Shown: in pieces, positions 44,400 through 52,802 of the stretch
Position numbering within the stretch: position 1 is the first letter of the stretch
Layout: every line of letters begins with the position of its first letter
Assembly (NCBI GenBank): GCA_947501555.1
Contig: CANMWG010000001.1
Span: 248,001 to 312,000, forward strand
DNA from: an uncultured Paracoccaceae bacterium
GTDB taxonomy: Bacteria > Pseudomonadota > Alphaproteobacteria > Rhodobacterales > Rhodobacteraceae
Reading direction: 5' to 3'
DNA: 64,000 nt
The notes under the pieces: generated by a model
Database searches by the model: none
The model's input: the letters and a program-made list of their open reading frames with translations, nothing else
What the model was told of the DNA's origin: nothing
Position numbers and translations under genes: made by a program

Positions 44400-44755
44400 C
44401 GTCGTCTCCTTCAACTGGATTAGACTTGGACGGGCAGGTCTTTCGGAAATGCTAAATTTTGCAAGCCGAATGCATCAATACTGCTTAAACATTGACACAT
44501 TAAGACCATGCGCCAGACTGATCGAAACAGTGATTTGGCCGATGCAATCTTGATAGGCCACACGTACCTAAGGGAGCAATAAAGGAAGCGCATTTGGCGC
44601 TGGGTTGAATTGGTGCAGGGGGTGGGCAGAAAAGTTAAGGCACTTTCGTGAAGATATTTGGGGCAGCAATACCGCGTACAGAACGGGTACATACGCCGTA
44701 CATGTGATTTTGAGTTGCAGGTCCGGTGAACGGAGCGCGCTGTGCTGCGGGTATC
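44400..44755. other. Non-coding gap containing repeat copy B
   Basis: The 356 bases upstream of the GGDEF-EAL gene contain no supported open frame. They hold the second copy of the ctaD-type upstream region (44566-44707), which probably includes promoter elements for the leftward gene. Confidence 0.5.
44566..44707. repeat. Direct repeat, copy B (upstream of the GGDEF-EAL gene)
   Basis: Matches copy A at 42157-42298 in two blocks. Both copies are in the same orientation, 2.4 kb apart, each upstream of a leftward gene (copy A before ctaD, copy B before the GGDEF-EAL gene). Shared hairpin AGCGC-N5-GCGCT. Confidence 0.8.
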
Positions 44756-45445
44756 TTAGTCCGAGACCACAATGAACCTGAGCCTCAGCCGGCTGAACAT
44801 TGCAAGCTGGACCGGTCGATCATCAGATGTGAGGGGGGCGTCTAAACGACTGAGATCAAGCGTCAGCGTTCCCATTATTTGGTCTTGCAAGAGGCCGGGA
44901 ATTCTCACAGCTTCGCCTGGCGCAAAACCATGCACGAGCCCGCTCCAGTGTGTTTGATAGTCGACCTTTGGGGAGGAGCGCCTATTATCGTTTGATACAA
45001 ACACCGCTGCCTCATCCGCAATTCTTCCGACGTCATAATCGCCAGATATGGTGAATTGGCCGTTGAGCGGCAAAAAATTCTGCCGAAACACGCAACCTAA
45101 AAGGTCAATCTCTATATCCATGGCGGCGTTTTGATCAATGTAGCTTCCGCTCCCATAGTCGATACGACCAGCCCTTAGGATCTCTGGTAAATTGGGCTCG
45201 ATTGTGATGGTCCCAATTTCCGCAAGGTCAATTTTAGTCGAAATTTGGACCAAGCCTGCATGTTCCGGGCATGTTTGATCTGAAGGTGCGTTAGTGACGG
45301 GTTGCAAACTGACCGCAACATCTCGGTTTTGCCGATAACTGAAGTCAAAATCATAGGCGTAGGCCGCACCGCCCCAAATGACCATCAGGAAACTGGCTGC
45401 GATAAGACGCAGCGTAGGCCAACCAATGAGGCTATGCAGTCTCAT
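44756..45445 (-). CDS. Secreted beta-rich protein of unknown function, member 1 of a tandem pair
   Basis: 229 residues with a signal peptide (IAASFLMVIWGGAAYAYDF). The mature part is rich in alternating hydrophobic residues and has paired cysteines (QTCPEHAG, LLGCVFRQ), suggesting an extracellular beta-sandwich. The C-terminal third (THWSGLVHGF, then IPGLLQDQIMGTLTLDL) corresponds to the same region of the upstream neighbour, so the two are distant paralogues. The start overlaps the neighbour's stop by four bases (ATGA). No known domain is recognised. The gene lies upstream of the GGDEF-EAL gene in the same orientation. Confidence 0.7.
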   Translation of the reverse strand: MRLHSLIGWPTLRLIAASFLMVIWGGAAYAYDFDFSYRQNRDVAVSLQPVTNAPSDQTCPEHAGLVQISTKIDLAEIGTITIEPNLPEILRAGRIDYGSGSYIDQNAAMDIEIDLLGCVFRQNFLPLNGQFTISGDYDVGRIADEAAVFVSNDNRRSSPKVDYQTHWSGLVHGFAPGEAVRIPGLLQDQIMGTLTLDLSRLDAPLTSDDRPVQLAMFSRLRLRFIVVSD

Positions 45446-46173
45446 TGTTTTGCGTCCATTGCGTCAACGACAATCATGTTCGAAAACGTATGAGATGTAT
45501 TTATGTCCAACAGTAATTCGGCGTCGCCGTCGATCTGTTGGAACGGCAAATCGGGTATACTCAATCTTAGATTGATGATGCCGATTGAATTGGGTGTGCG
45601 ATGTTGAAACAGGGGTATTTGTAGAAATTGACCACCATCATGTGAGGTCCAGTTCCGGCCCGTATAGCTGATGGACAAGCCGGACTCAGTTCCTGGTCCA
45701 ACTGTTTTATGGTGGTCTACACGAAAATTGCCGATTTGACCGGCAAGAGTATATTCGGCTTCGACAAAATCGAGCAACGATCCATAGGCACAAAGGGAAA
45801 GCGTCATATTTAATGACACATCAGTCGCCTCAGCTCGTCGTACGATTTCGGGGCGCCTATCCAAGAGGCTTGCTTGGAAACCGCCGTTAGACTGACCTTC
45901 TTCCACTTGTCCACTGCGCCGGATGGTGACCTGGTTTCTGATACTGCTTTGAAAAAACGGTGTTGGATCGAAGTCGAGCGGCCTGAGAATTTTAGAAAAG
46001 ACGATTTGGGCGGGGGTCGAAGGCGCCTCGCACTCGTAAGCAGCCTCGGTGGCGACGGGTATGAGCTGTTCTATGGAAATCCCGTCTACCAAGAGAAAGC
46101 GGCCCCGTAGGTTTTCGGCGTGGGCGCTTGATGCCAAAAACAGGGAGAGAAAGAAGAAAGTAAGCGTTTGCAA
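45442..46173 (-). CDS. Secreted beta-rich protein of unknown function, member 2 of a tandem pair
   Basis: 243 residues with a signal peptide (FFFLSLFLASSAHAENL). Two cysteines (YECEAPS, LSLCAYGS) match the cysteines of the partner. The C-terminal part (TGRNWTSHDGGQFLQIP, IGIINLRLSIPDLP) aligns with that of the partner. It is the first gene of the pair. No catalytic motif is visible; a binding or structural role in the envelope is the most that can be inferred. Codon use is more relaxed than in nearby housekeeping genes. Confidence 0.7.
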   Translation of the reverse strand: MQTLTFFFLSLFLASSAHAENLRGRFLLVDGISIEQLIPVATEAAYECEAPSTPAQIVFSKILRPLDFDPTPFFQSSIRNQVTIRRSGQVEEGQSNGGFQASLLDRRPEIVRRAEATDVSLNMTLSLCAYGSLLDFVEAEYTLAGQIGNFRVDHHKTVGPGTESGLSISYTGRNWTSHDGGQFLQIPLFQHRTPNSIGIINLRLSIPDLPFQQIDGDAELLLDINTSHTFSNMIVVDAMDAKQ

Positions 46174-46282
46174 TTGCGCGACACCCGAATGGATTCCAAT
46201 ACTCAGGATTATTATGGCAGGGCTTATACGGTCGCAATGCTATTTGTTGTTGCTGGAACCGCGCCACATCACCCAGCCTTGC

Positions 46283-46297
46283 GTGGGTTTCACCCAC
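46283..46297. repeat. Short palindrome GTGGGT-TTC-ACCCAC beside lipB
   Basis: A six-base dyad just past the lipB stop, embedded in the longer GCGTGGGTTTCACCCACCC context. It resembles the two GATGGGTC palindromes in position (3' end of a minus-strand gene) and GGGT/ACCC core. It may belong to a related REP-like family; one copy only is seen here. Confidence 0.5.
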
Positions 46298-46298
46298 C

Positions 46299-46943
46299 CT
46301 ACATGATTGTTTCGAATGTGTGCCGTAGTGCCACGTCCACATCCTCCATCGTCACAGGTAACCCAAGATCCACCAGGGATGTCACGCCGTGCTCGCTGAT
46401 CCCGCAGGGGACGATGCCCTCGAAATGGCTCAGGTCTGGCTCCACGTTGATCGACAGCCCGTGAAACGACACCCATTTGCGCAGCCGGATACCAAGGGCT
46501 GCGATTTTGTCTTCGGCGGGAGCTCCGTTCGGCTGCGTCGGCTTTTCGGGGCGCTGTACCCAGACGCCCACGCGGCCCTCGCGGATTTCGCCTTTGACAT
46601 TGAAGGTGTCCAGCGTTGCGATCACCCAGGTTTCTAGGTCTTTGACGAACTGGCGCACATCCCGCCCGCGTTTGCCCACATCCAGCATCACATAAGCCAC
46701 CCGTTGCCCCGGGCCGTGATAAGTATATTCGCCGCCGCGCCGTGCCTCATGCACCGGAAACCGGTTGGGGTCGATTAGATCAGCCGCTTTGGCCGAGGTT
46801 CCGGCTGTATAAAGTGGCGGATGTTCCAGCAGCCAGATACATTCATCGGCGGTGCCCGCGATGATCGCGTCGACGCGGGTTTCCATGAGGGCCAAGGCCT
46901 TGTCATAATCTGTCAGCCCGTCTGAGATGATCCATTCCACCAT
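46299..46943 (-). CDS. lipB: Octanoyl-ACP:protein octanoyltransferase
   Basis: 214 residues from the ATG at 46943, the expected LipB size. The family motifs are present: [37 protein letters not shown] with the catalytic-type Lys later in [21 protein letters not shown], and [14 protein letters not shown] with the catalytic Cys. It transfers octanoyl from ACP to lipoyl domains of 2-oxo-acid dehydrogenases. The longer upstream frame runs through the tRNA gene and is not coding. It is divergent from the tRNA-Leu. Confidence 0.95.
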   Translation of the reverse strand: MVEWIISDGLTDYDKALALMETRVDAIIAGTADECIWLLEHPPLYTAGTSAKAADLIDPNRFPVHEARRGGEYTYHGPGQRVAYVMLDVGKRGRDVRQFVKDLETWVIATLDTFNVKGEIREGRVGVWVQRPEKPTQPNGAPAEDKIAALGIRLRKWVSFHGLSINVEPDLSHFEGIVPCGISEHGVTSLVDLGLPVTMEDVDVALRHTFETIM

Positions 46944-47048
46944 AACCCTCAGGTAACCCTGCTGGCCGGGGTTGAAAAGGGCATGATTTCCCTCTTGGCA
47001 TCGCAAAACGCGTCGTCTATGAGTGCCCCACTTACCAGCTAAGATCGT

Positions 47049-47135
47049 GCGGTCGTGGCGGAATTGGTAGACGCGCAGCGTTGAGGTCGCTGTGAGGTAA
47101 CACTCGTGGGGGTTCGAGTCCCCCCGACCGCACCA
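47049..47135 (+). tRNA. tRNA-Leu(GAG)
   Basis: The acceptor arms GCGGTCG and CGACCGC pair, the D-arm is GGCGGAATTGGTAGAC, the anticodon stem CAGCG/CGCTG encloses TTGAGGT with anticodon GAG, there is a long variable arm as in class II tRNAs, and the T-arm is GGGGGTTCGAGTCCCCC. CCA is encoded. The region downstream holds a decayed integrase, suggesting the 3' end served as an integration site. Confidence 0.95.
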
Positions 47136-47227
47136 GAACTGGCCCTTCGCGGCCCTGTTTTTCAAACACATTAGCATCTTGACCCTTCCCTTGAGACACA
47201 AATCGGGACACTTAAGGTGGCACTGGT

Positions 47228-47541
47228 GATGAAGCTTAAGCACGTAGATGAACTGTATGGGGGCCATAAACGCTTCTGTAGAAGATACCCAACGGCGGGG
47301 ACGAAGCGAAACTGAAGGCTGCGTCTGAAGCAATGGAACAAGCCCTTGCTTTGATGCCCAAGCCTTAGACCAAGGGGTGGGCAGAAGCCGGAGGCAGTAA
47401 GGCACGCAGGGCAACCTAAGGAAACCGTAGCAGACGTGATCGGGCATGCGCAGGACAAGCAAGGCGTGACCATTGAGATTTATGCTAGGGGGCCTCAGAT
47501 GACCAGATTAGGGCATGTATAGAGGCCGTGAGGTTGCCCTG
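47228..47541 (+). pseudogene. Decayed tyrosine recombinase (phage-type integrase) next to the tRNA
   Basis: An N-terminal fragment reads [21 protein letters not shown], typical of site-specific integrases. Further right and in a shifted frame is a C-terminal fragment ([21 protein letters not shown], then, after a one-base shift in a G-run, [16 protein letters not shown] and stop). The catalytic middle is missing, and several stops and shifts intervene, so it cannot make an active enzyme. It is the expected remnant of an island integrated at the tRNA-Leu. Confidence 0.8.
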
Positions 47542-47860
47542 AGAGGGACGAAAGGGGCGGTGCAGTGCTGCGTCAAGGGCGCTTAGCGGGGGTAGGGCCG
47601 AATTAGGTATCATAGACCGAATTTCGCTTGCTGTTGGTGTGCGCGATCACTCTACCTGCAAAATAACAATGGAAGGCCCAGCGTCACAACGGCTAACGCA
47701 AGGAACATAAATTCCGCAAATTTCAACGCCAATAGATAAAGCGGCGGCACGATAGTGAGACCCAATAGCCATTTTTTTGATAAACGGCCAGCAAGCAAAG
47801 TAATGATAGCTATAAGGGCAAGGAAGCCTAACCTTAACGGGCATTGGCGACCCTTAACAA
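47542..47860. other. Non-coding stretch with a start-less hydrophobic frame
   Basis: No gene with a start is supported. On the minus strand, from about 47860 to the stop at 47650, one frame encodes a continuous hydrophobic sequence (LALIAIITLLAG, WLLGLTIVPPLYLLALK, FLALAVVTLGLPLLF) without an ATG, GTG or TTG ahead of it. It looks like a membrane-protein gene that has lost its 5' end. Confidence 0.4.
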
Positions 47861-47921
47861 TAAATTAACCTTTGGTCACGAAGCTAAAATAAGAAAAGCA
47901 TCCAGAGGATTTCATGGAAAA

Positions 47922-48887
47922 ATGAAGATACTAGCCGTTGATGACGATCCATCCATACTTCAATTGCTACCTTTGATCTTGGCCGAAGGCGGATTTACCG
48001 ATGTGGCACTTGCCAATTCCACGCAACAGGCGTTGAATATTATCGAAGAGCAGCAAGTGCCGTTCGAGTGTTTTCTGCTGGATATCCAGATGCCAATTCG
48101 AAACGGCATCGAGCTATGCCGCGAAATTCGGAAGATGCATGAGTATACGAGAACTCCGATCATTATGCTGACTGCAATGAACCAAAAGTCATTCATAGAC
48201 GAGGCCTTCATTGCCGGTGCTACCGACTACACGACCAAACCTTTTGACATTTCTGAGATATGTGCTCGGGTCCGCCTGGCAAGTTTATTGGTTGAAGAGC
48301 AGCACCGTGCTGACAAAGCTCCACGTTTGTTTGGCAGGCAGGAGAATAACGCTAACCATGAATCCAATGGAGATTTTTCAAAGGCGATCAATATTACTGG
48401 CGTGAACGGATTGATTTCAAAGCCTGCGTTTTCCAACTATATTGAGCAGCTAGCACGGCCCGGATTTCAACTGCCTGCGTTCTTTGCCGTTCACGTCGCC
48501 AATGGACGGCATATTTTTGAAAAAGGTAGATTGTCCGAATTCAAGTATGCCATGCAGAAAATATCCGATGCAGTCTTAACTTCACCGATGCAAGAGTCGT
48601 CCATCATGTGCTATTCTGGCTTTGGGAACTTTATTTGTTGTACGACTGCAGCCATTTTACCTTCGGCAGACCGGCTTCAGTTTGACGTACAGACCACGCT
48701 TGATAGAATGGGCTTAACTTACAACGACGGTTTTCCTCTCGATGTTGAAATCTTCGTAGGCGAATCTATTCAATCAAAGCTTGGCGAGAAGGCTTCCATG
48801 CCCGATTTAGAGATGCATTTAGTTAACTTGGCGTTGGCGCGAGCGGACAAAGATGATCTTCGCTTATCTTTTTCTACTCTTCATTAG
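47922..48887 (+). CDS. Response regulator with a degenerate GGDEF-like output domain
   Basis: About 321 residues. The receiver domain (1-125) is complete: ILAVDDDPSI acidic pocket, phospho-Asp in FLLDIQMP, MLTAMN Thr and TTKPFD Lys. The C-terminal 180 residues have the layout of a GGDEF domain: GLISKPAFSNYIEQLARP resembling the GLPNRxxF start, then CYSGFGNFICC where RYGGDEFxxLL is expected, and LVNLALARADKDD like the ADxALYxAK end. The signature is replaced by SGFGN and the metal Asp is not seen, so it is unlikely to synthesise c-di-GMP; it may bind a nucleotide or partner. The ATG at 47922 is chosen. The kinase at 49508 is a likely partner. Confidence 0.8.
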   Translation: MKILAVDDDPSILQLLPLILAEGGFTDVALANSTQQALNIIEEQQVPFECFLLDIQMPIRNGIELCREIRKMHEYTRTPIIMLTAMNQKSFIDEAFIAGATDYTTKPFDISEICARVRLASLLVEEQHRADKAPRLFGRQENNANHESNGDFSKAINITGVNGLISKPAFSNYIEQLARPGFQLPAFFAVHVANGRHIFEKGRLSEFKYAMQKISDAVLTSPMQESSIMCYSGFGNFICCTTAAILPSADRLQFDVQTTLDRMGLTYNDGFPLDVEIFVGESIQSKLGEKASMPDLEMHLVNLALARADKDDLRLSFSTLH

Positions 48888-49031
48888 CGACTGAGTTAAG
48901 GCTTGACCTATGCACGAGTAACTATTTTTTCTTGAAATAGTGTGTCGCTAATGATCAGATTTACTGAGAAGCCTTTGCTGCTAAGTCTCAATCTGGAAAT
49001 TTCAATGCGTTGAAGGTTGAAAGTCCAAAAA

Positions 49032-49511
49032 ATGAATTCTCTCAAGTTGTTCTTTATTCTTGTCGCATGGCTATGCGCCTCGCAAACCCTTGCTGAAACA
49101 GTTCTGACGATTACTGGTAGTGATGCCTCAGGTTCGGTCAAAGTTGTTACCTTTGATATCGAAGAGCTGAAGGTTTTGGATCAGACATCTTTTGTCACAA
49201 TTCACGATTTCGTTGATGAACCGACCCTGTTTTCCGGACCGCTTTTGCGTGACCTGCTCGCGAATTTTACGGTGTCCGATGAGGCGACATTGCAATTGAC
49301 GGCATTGAATCAATACCAAATCGAAATACCAATTTCTGATGTGACGAATTTTGATGTAATTGTTGCGCTCGAAATGAATAACGCCCCGATGTCAATCCGA
49401 CAAAACGGTCCTCTTTGGGTCATATACCCGCTCTCCGACCATCCCGAGCTTCAAACAGCGGTATATAATAGCCGGATGATTTGGCAACTTATTGATATCC
49501 AGGTGAGATGA
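49032..49511 (+). CDS. Periplasmic SUOX-fold (molybdopterin-binding-like) protein, cofactor residues absent
   Basis: About 159 residues with a signal peptide (LKLFFILVAWLCASQTLAET). The mature part resembles the molybdopterin-binding fold of sulphite-oxidase-type enzymes: LTITGSDASG, FDIEELKVLD, FSGPLLRDLLANF, LQLTALNQYQIEIPISD, and PLWVIYPLSDHPEL. The active-site Cys and the longer loops that hold the cofactor are missing (the only Cys is in the signal peptide), so it is probably a binding or sensing module. The stop overlaps the kinase ATG (ATGA), tying it to that protein. An upstream TTG start (49017) is less likely. Confidence 0.8.
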   Translation: MNSLKLFFILVAWLCASQTLAETVLTITGSDASGSVKVVTFDIEELKVLDQTSFVTIHDFVDEPTLFSGPLLRDLLANFTVSDEATLQLTALNQYQIEIPISDVTNFDVIVALEMNNAPMSIRQNGPLWVIYPLSDHPELQTAVYNSRMIWQLIDIQVR

Positions 49512-50860
49512 CGGCCAGGCTATTTCAATATAAATGGGCAATCATATCGCTTGTCGTCTTCGGCCTTGGATATGCTGGCTTCAGTCTCGTCGGTATGCAT
49601 CGCGAAATGGCGGGATTGAACATGGGAAGTTTGGCAGGAGGGCCGGTCTGGTTTGTAACCAGTGTAGAGTTTGACGTTTTGCGCTTGGAAAATGCTCTGT
49701 ACCGGTATTCAGAGGACAGATATGGAGCCGATGACGTACATCAAACGTTTGATATTCTCTGGAGTCGACTGGCACAGTTGGAGGTCGGCAACACGCACGA
49801 CAAATTGTTAGAATATGATATCGATATGACGGTCTACGAAAGATCGATGGACGTCTTGATTGCCTATGATGATCGAGTCACTTCGCCTGACTTTGGCGTT
49901 GATGAGGCGCAGGAATTGTTCGCATTGTTCGACCAGATTAATGGTGAGCTAAGAATGTCTTCACTTAAAGTCCTCGAAGCTTCGATTGCGGAGACTAATG
50001 ATCTGCGATTGCGTGCGCTTAGCTTGGCAAAGACTGCCTTATTCGCCAGTCTGACCATTGCAGGCATGTCTATTCTATTGCTTATTGTTTTTAGGCTCGA
50101 CAGCATTCTGACGCGACGCATACTTTTTGAGAAAGAAGCATTGTTGCAAGAGGCATACGCAGCTGACATCGCCAAATCGCAGTTCATTGCGGTAATAAAC
50201 CATGAGTTGCGCACCCCGTTGACATCCATCAGCGCTTCGTTGGCCCTACTAAAGAGCGGATCGCTTCCGCAAATGTCCGGGACGGCCGGTGACCTAATTG
50301 GGATCGCAGAGCGAAACTGCATAGCTCTCAAGAAAATCGTTGATGACCTTTTAGATATAGAGAGATTCGCTTCGGGAAAAATGGAATTTGACTTCCAAGA
50401 AATTAACTTTTCAGACGCGTTGATCCAGGCCATTGAGGACAGTAAATCCTACGCAGATTCCTACAGTGTGGAAGTCTCAGTCAATAACATCGAACCTGAT
50501 GTAAGAGTCATTGCCGATCTCGCTAGAATAAATCAGTTAATGGCAAACCTTCTTTCCAATGCCATCAAATTCTCAAATGCGGGTGGTCAGGTACAGGTCA
50601 GCCTTTCAACTGAATCCGGGCGCGCCGTTATGGCAATCAAAGACAACGGCCGTGGTATTCCGCAAAAGGAAAAAACACGCATTTTCGAACGCTTTCATCA
50701 GGTTGATTCCTCTGATAGACGTGAACGAGGTGGAACAGGTCTTGGCCTTAGCGTTGTCAAGGAGATCACCGATGCGCATCAGGCTGAAATCACAGTGCAG
50801 AGTCAGCTAGGTGAAGGGACTACCTTCTATATTAGCTTTTCCATTGCGAATAGCTGCTAA
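49508..50860 (+). CDS. Membrane sensor histidine kinase
   Basis: 450 residues. Two membrane helices (about 10-30 and 178-198) enclose a periplasmic helical region of 145 residues. HisKA contains NHELRTPLTSISASL with the phospho-His at about 232. The ATPase core has NLLSNAIKFS (N box), DNGRGIP (G1), FERFHQ (F) and GGTGLGLS (G2). It is coupled to the SUOX-fold gene (ATGA), so that protein is a likely input partner; the response regulator at 47922 is the nearest output candidate. The 3' end is followed by an IS6 fragment. Confidence 0.93.
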   Translation: MTARLFQYKWAIISLVVFGLGYAGFSLVGMHREMAGLNMGSLAGGPVWFVTSVEFDVLRLENALYRYSEDRYGADDVHQTFDILWSRLAQLEVGNTHDKLLEYDIDMTVYERSMDVLIAYDDRVTSPDFGVDEAQELFALFDQINGELRMSSLKVLEASIAETNDLRLRALSLAKTALFASLTIAGMSILLLIVFRLDSILTRRILFEKEALLQEAYAADIAKSQFIAVINHELRTPLTSISASLALLKSGSLPQMSGTAGDLIGIAERNCIALKKIVDDLLDIERFASGKMEFDFQEINFSDALIQAIEDSKSYADSYSVEVSVNNIEPDVRVIADLARINQLMANLLSNAIKFSNAGGQVQVSLSTESGRAVMAIKDNGRGIPQKEKTRIFERFHQVDSSDRRERGGTGLGLSVVKEITDAHQAEITVQSQLGEGTTFYISFSIANSC

Positions 50861-50861
50861 A

Positions 50862-51140
50862 GCGAAATATTGGACAACCTACCTTCACTGTTTGGGAAAT
50901 CCGTCCCCTGAGCGTGTTGGCCGGATCATCGGCATTGTCCAGTCGAAATACCTGAACAATATCTTGGAACAGGACCACCGGTTCATCAAGCGCGTCACTA
51001 AACCAATGCTCGGCTTTAAGGCGTTTCATTCAGCGGTAGCGACATTGGCTGGGATTGAGGCGGCGCACATGATCCGCAAGGGCCAACTCGGTCAGAAAGG
51101 AACCTCAGCATTCAAGCAATTTGTCACGCTCGCTGGATAA
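50862..51140 (+). mobile_element. IS6-family transposase C-terminal fragment
   Basis: The frame runs from the kinase stop into VQSKYLNNILEQDHRFIKRVTKPMLGF, then AGIEAAHMIRKGQLG. This is the C-terminal part of an IS6/IS26-type DDE transposase, including the catalytic Glu region (EQDH). The N-terminal part and the inverted repeats are missing here. It is a relict; a separate IS6-like N-terminal fragment occurs at 54025. Confidence 0.85.
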
Positions 51141-51353
51141 CTGTTGCTGCAGAATGCTGCACTTCAGACGTAGTAGAAATTTGCGACAGAACCCTTTTGC
51201 GGGCCCGCGCCACACGTAACATTCTGTTTTTTAGCCCTTACTGACGTCAGCAGGATGCAAAGGCGAACACTGCCTAGGTGTAACCCGCAATTGTCGTACT
51301 GCCGTGGGTTGGGCAAACATGAGCCTGAAAATAGACGCCCTAGGAGCATCCTC

Positions 51354-52292
51354 ATGGTTGTAATGTATCTGAAAAAATCAACTATATTGACGACTGGTTC
51401 CTCACGACTTGGAGCGTCAAGTGTTGTCCTCGTTCTTGCTTTGTTGGCGCCGCAGGTTTCTTTTGCGCAGGCTGATCAGAACGAAACGCAGGCGATCCAA
51501 GACGTATTGGCTCCCAATCAATCCGGCATGACCGAAGCCGATTGGTTGGACCAGATTCCGACATTAAATTTTAATCCGCGGCAAACTGAAAATATAAATG
51601 AATTGTACGTTGCTATGGTTGAAAGTGCGGCAATTCAAACCGCTGTTTTGTCTCGCTATCGCAGCGAAACAGATCATAATACCAAGATTAGGATTGCATA
51701 TAATATATCGCAATTAGAAATACCTGAAATTGCAGCTGCCGCAAAGGACTGGGCGCAGGAAGAATACGATGCCAGCGCGCGGGCTGACGGGCTACATTTA
51801 TTAAGGTTTATGCCGTTTGACCCCGATACCCCGGCTATTGTGCGTCACGTCTTCGACAATGAAGAAGATCCCGCGGCCCTTGCTGCTGCTGTGTGGGGGC
51901 TAACACCAGTTAAGGTGCCCGACCCAAACGACGTTGCGATTATTGTTCCCCGTTTGCATGAACTGACGTCCCATCCATTGGCCGACATGCGCTCTGCAGC
52001 TATTCAGCGGATGCCAGATTGGGACAAGGCGCAAACCTATGTGGAAGCTGATGTTCTGCGGCTTATGGAGGATCCCGACGAAGAAGTACGATTTTCGGCA
52101 CTTGGCGCAAGTTCGATGCTGTCATTGAATAGCGAAGCCGTTAAATCGGCAGTATTTAGGCTGCTGCTAGATCAACAATCAAGCTTGGATATGCGCAGCA
52201 TGGTCTTGATGCATATGGAACGTTTTGCGCTGACACAGACTGAATACGAAATATATTTGTCAGCAAAGAAAGAAATCTTTCCCGAAGGCTAA
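51354..52292 (+). CDS. Secreted helical-repeat (HEAT-like) protein
   Basis: About 312 residues with a signal peptide (VVLVLALLAPQVSFAQA). The middle and C-terminal parts read as pairs of amphipathic helices with HEAT-like spacing: ARADGLHLLRFMPFDPDTPAIVRHVF, EDPAALAAAVWGLTPVKVPD, LADMRSAAIQRMPDW, DPDEEVRFSALGASSMLSLNSEAVKSAVFRLLL, and LDMRSMVLMHMERFAL. No enzyme motif is evident; such folds bind other proteins. AGGAG stands eight bases before the ATG at 51354. Its location in the island, between IS remnants, suggests acquisition by transfer. Confidence 0.7.
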   Translation: MVVMYLKKSTILTTGSSRLGASSVVLVLALLAPQVSFAQADQNETQAIQDVLAPNQSGMTEADWLDQIPTLNFNPRQTENINELYVAMVESAAIQTAVLSRYRSETDHNTKIRIAYNISQLEIPEIAAAAKDWAQEEYDASARADGLHLLRFMPFDPDTPAIVRHVFDNEEDPAALAAAVWGLTPVKVPDPNDVAIIVPRLHELTSHPLADMRSAAIQRMPDWDKAQTYVEADVLRLMEDPDEEVRFSALGASSMLSLNSEAVKSAVFRLLLDQQSSLDMRSMVLMHMERFALTQTEYEIYLSAKKEIFPEG

Positions 52293-52418
52293 ATACGGGA
52301 TGAGGGAATACGCAGTGCAGACATACTGTGTATGAATGGATGTGTACTTAACATCTAATACGAAGCCACATTTCAATGATGTTCTGTGGGAAATTCAATA
52401 TAAATAGGACTATGTAAA

Positions 52419-52802
52419 ATGATCAAATCAAACGCAAAGAAACTTTCTATTCTCGGCGCAGCTTTTGCGGTAACGGCGGCTATGGCAATGCCTGCTTTAG
52501 CGTGCACTGCCAGCGGTTCTAATCCTGAATGTGCCACTGGGCTTGTTTCGGTGTCAGCAGGATCGTCTGTTAAATTTGGCGGTGAGTCCATCTTTATCGC
52601 TGACGGCGGAGCAATTGGTAGATCGCCTCTTCCCGCCAGGGTACAAGTATATACTGACGGTGGTTCAAGAATATATGAAAAAGGTGTCTCCGGGTACTTT
52701 AGCTTTCAGCATACGGTTTCTAACAGTGACAGATACCGCGGCATTATCGCTGCTGATACAAGCGATCAGACTTCGCGCGTGAGATTGACCATCTGGAATT
52801 GA
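52419..52802 (+). CDS. Small secreted protein of unknown function, 127 aa
   Basis: 127 residues with a signal peptide (LGAAFAVTAAMAMPALACTAS). The mature part has two cysteines close together (ACTASGSNPECA), then a Gly/Ser-rich beta-type region (VSVSAGSSVKFGGESIF, YTDGGSRIYEKG) and RVRLTIWN at the end, reminiscent of a secreted or surface beta-protein. I recognise no family. It is followed by a weak hairpin. Function unknown. Confidence 0.55.
   Translation: MIKSNAKKLSILGAAFAVTAAMAMPALACTASGSNPECATGLVSVSAGSSVKFGGESIFIADGGAIGRSPLPARVQVYTDGGSRIYEKGVSGYFSFQHTVSNSDRYRGIIAADTSDQTSRVRLTIWN

Noticed and set aside
44571..44622. The repeat hairpin as a terminator for the upstream secreted pair
   Set aside because: The T-rich stretch after the hairpin on the minus strand is broken (TTCCTTTATTG), and the same hairpin recurs upstream of ctaD, so a regulatory or duplicated-promoter role fits at least as well.
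46944..47462. The long minus-strand frame upstream of lipB, extending the protein by more than 170 residues
   Set aside because: It runs through the tRNA-Leu gene and integrase debris and lacks domain similarity; LipB starts normally at 46943.
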